NCBI GenBank assembly: GCA_009842325.1
Contig: VYFQ01000011.1
Span: 76,356 to 140,355 of the forward strand
From: Acidimicrobiaceae bacterium
Lineage (GTDB): Bacteria; Actinomycetota; Acidimicrobiia; Acidimicrobiales; Aldehydirespiratoraceae
Reading direction: 5' to 3'
Length of the DNA stretch: 64,000 nucleotides
Of this stretch, positions 63,723 to 64,000 are shown one piece after another (the first letter of the stretch is position 1; every line of letters begins with the position of its first letter). The translations under genes were made by a program, and so were the position numbers. The notes under the pieces were generated by a model, which worked only from the letters and a program-made list of their open reading frames with translations, was not told the origin of the DNA and made no database searches.

Positions 63723-64000
63723 ATGACAAACGAACGCCAACCGGCGAGCGCCCCCCGCGCCGCCGGCAAGAAAGAACAAGCCCCTAGGAAGACGGGCGAC
63801 AAGAAGGAACAGGCTTCCAAGAAAGCGGGCGGCAAGGAGACCAAGGCCTCCGGCCCCCCTGCGGGCCGCGCGCCCCAACCGGCGCAATCGGGCCAGCCTG
63901 AGGGCCGAAAGCCGCAGATCGGTGACACCCGGCCGGCACCGCCGACGCCCCCGAGCGCGCCCGGCTCCCACCGCTCCCAGGGCGGGTCGGGCTCCCAGGG
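63723..64000 (+). CDS. rne: Probable ribonuclease E/G, N-terminal extension (cut by window edge)
   Basis: Frame open to the right edge, about 92 residues seen. Low complexity: Lys/Ala/Glu repeats (KKEQA, KETKAS) then Pro/Gly/Ser/Gln, basic overall, no catalytic domain reached. The assignment rests on gene order: TIGR03960-TIGR03936 is normally followed by rne in actinobacteria, whose RNase E has such an N-terminal disordered extension. ATG with AAGGAA 5 nt upstream. Confidence 0.5.
   Translation, partial: MTNERQPASAPRAAGKKEQAPRKTGDKKEQASKKAGGKETKASGPPAGRAPQPAQSGQPEGRKPQIGDTRPAPPTPPSAPGSHRSQGGSGSQ

Noticed and set aside
63689..63787. 32-codon ORF overlapping the DUF2344 stop, MRTPFTYSKEHN...
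   Set aside because: It overlaps the better-supported rne-like start (63723) in another frame and shows no family; a coupling role is possible but unproven.

Overview
The window is very GC-rich, tightly packed chromosomal DNA from an actinobacterium. I see no rRNA, phage, insertion sequence or CRISPR. The phylum is inferred from gene order (tlyA-nadK, pyrG-NUDIX-xerD, scpA-scpB-rluB, tig-clpP-clpX, folC-ndk-mreBCD-mrdA-rodA-TIGR03960-TIGR03936), from a ferrochelatase carrying the extra cysteines of the actinobacterial [2Fe-2S] type, and from many promoters of the leaderless TANNNT type. MreBCD/RodA/PBP2 predicts a rod-shaped cell. A class such as Acidimicrobiia is a guess; no 16S gene is present to settle it.

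Layout. 1-7.4 kb: the end of an ammonium transporter gene, a VOC protein, mutM, a small hypothetical, ferrochelatase with DnaA-box-like sites on both sides, an enoyl-CoA hydratase homologue, an Nfu iron-sulfur carrier, dxs and a PAP2-family membrane protein. 7.4-16.3 kb: tldD-tldE-uppP, a SAF-domain protein and an FmdB zinc ribbon, then plsY-moeA-moaA-moaC, a small membrane protein resembling SepX/GlpR, and tRNA-Ala(CGC). 16.3-24.6 kb: an accessory region with an Lrp regulator, a short HPPD-like dioxygenase, an AraC regulator, a hydrolase, and a branched-chain amino-acid type ABC importer whose second permease is fused to its ATPase. 24.6-33.5 kb: a sterol-reductase-like membrane enzyme, amt, fabH, an M20 carbamoylase-type hydrolase, three further hydrolases/amidases and a RidA protein, suggesting uptake and breakdown of amides and related nitrogen compounds.

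33.5-46.5 kb: a housekeeping block (tlyA, nadK, pyrG, NUDIX, xerD, trpS, scpA, scpB, rluB, tyrA, aroA, cmk, plsC, ispH). 46.5-49.6 kb: a small HTH protein, a methyltransferase, a metallo-beta-lactamase-fold hydrolase and tRNA-Gly(TCC). 49.6-64 kb: tig-clpP-clpX-folC-ndk, then the cell-shape operon mreBCD-mrdA-rodA, the radical-SAM/DUF2344 pair, and the start of what is probably rne.

The most unusual signal is a set of short tandem duplications of gene-start segments at livH, the sterol-reductase-like gene, cmk and the TIGR03960 radical-SAM gene. They create mini-ORFs that mostly terminate on, or just past, the next start codon. Other notable signals are a 50-bp palindromic element in two places, three DnaA-box-like sites exactly 23 bp apart, GGACA repeats phased at 21 bp next to the AraC gene, and overlapping divergent -10 elements between tldD and the PAP2 gene.
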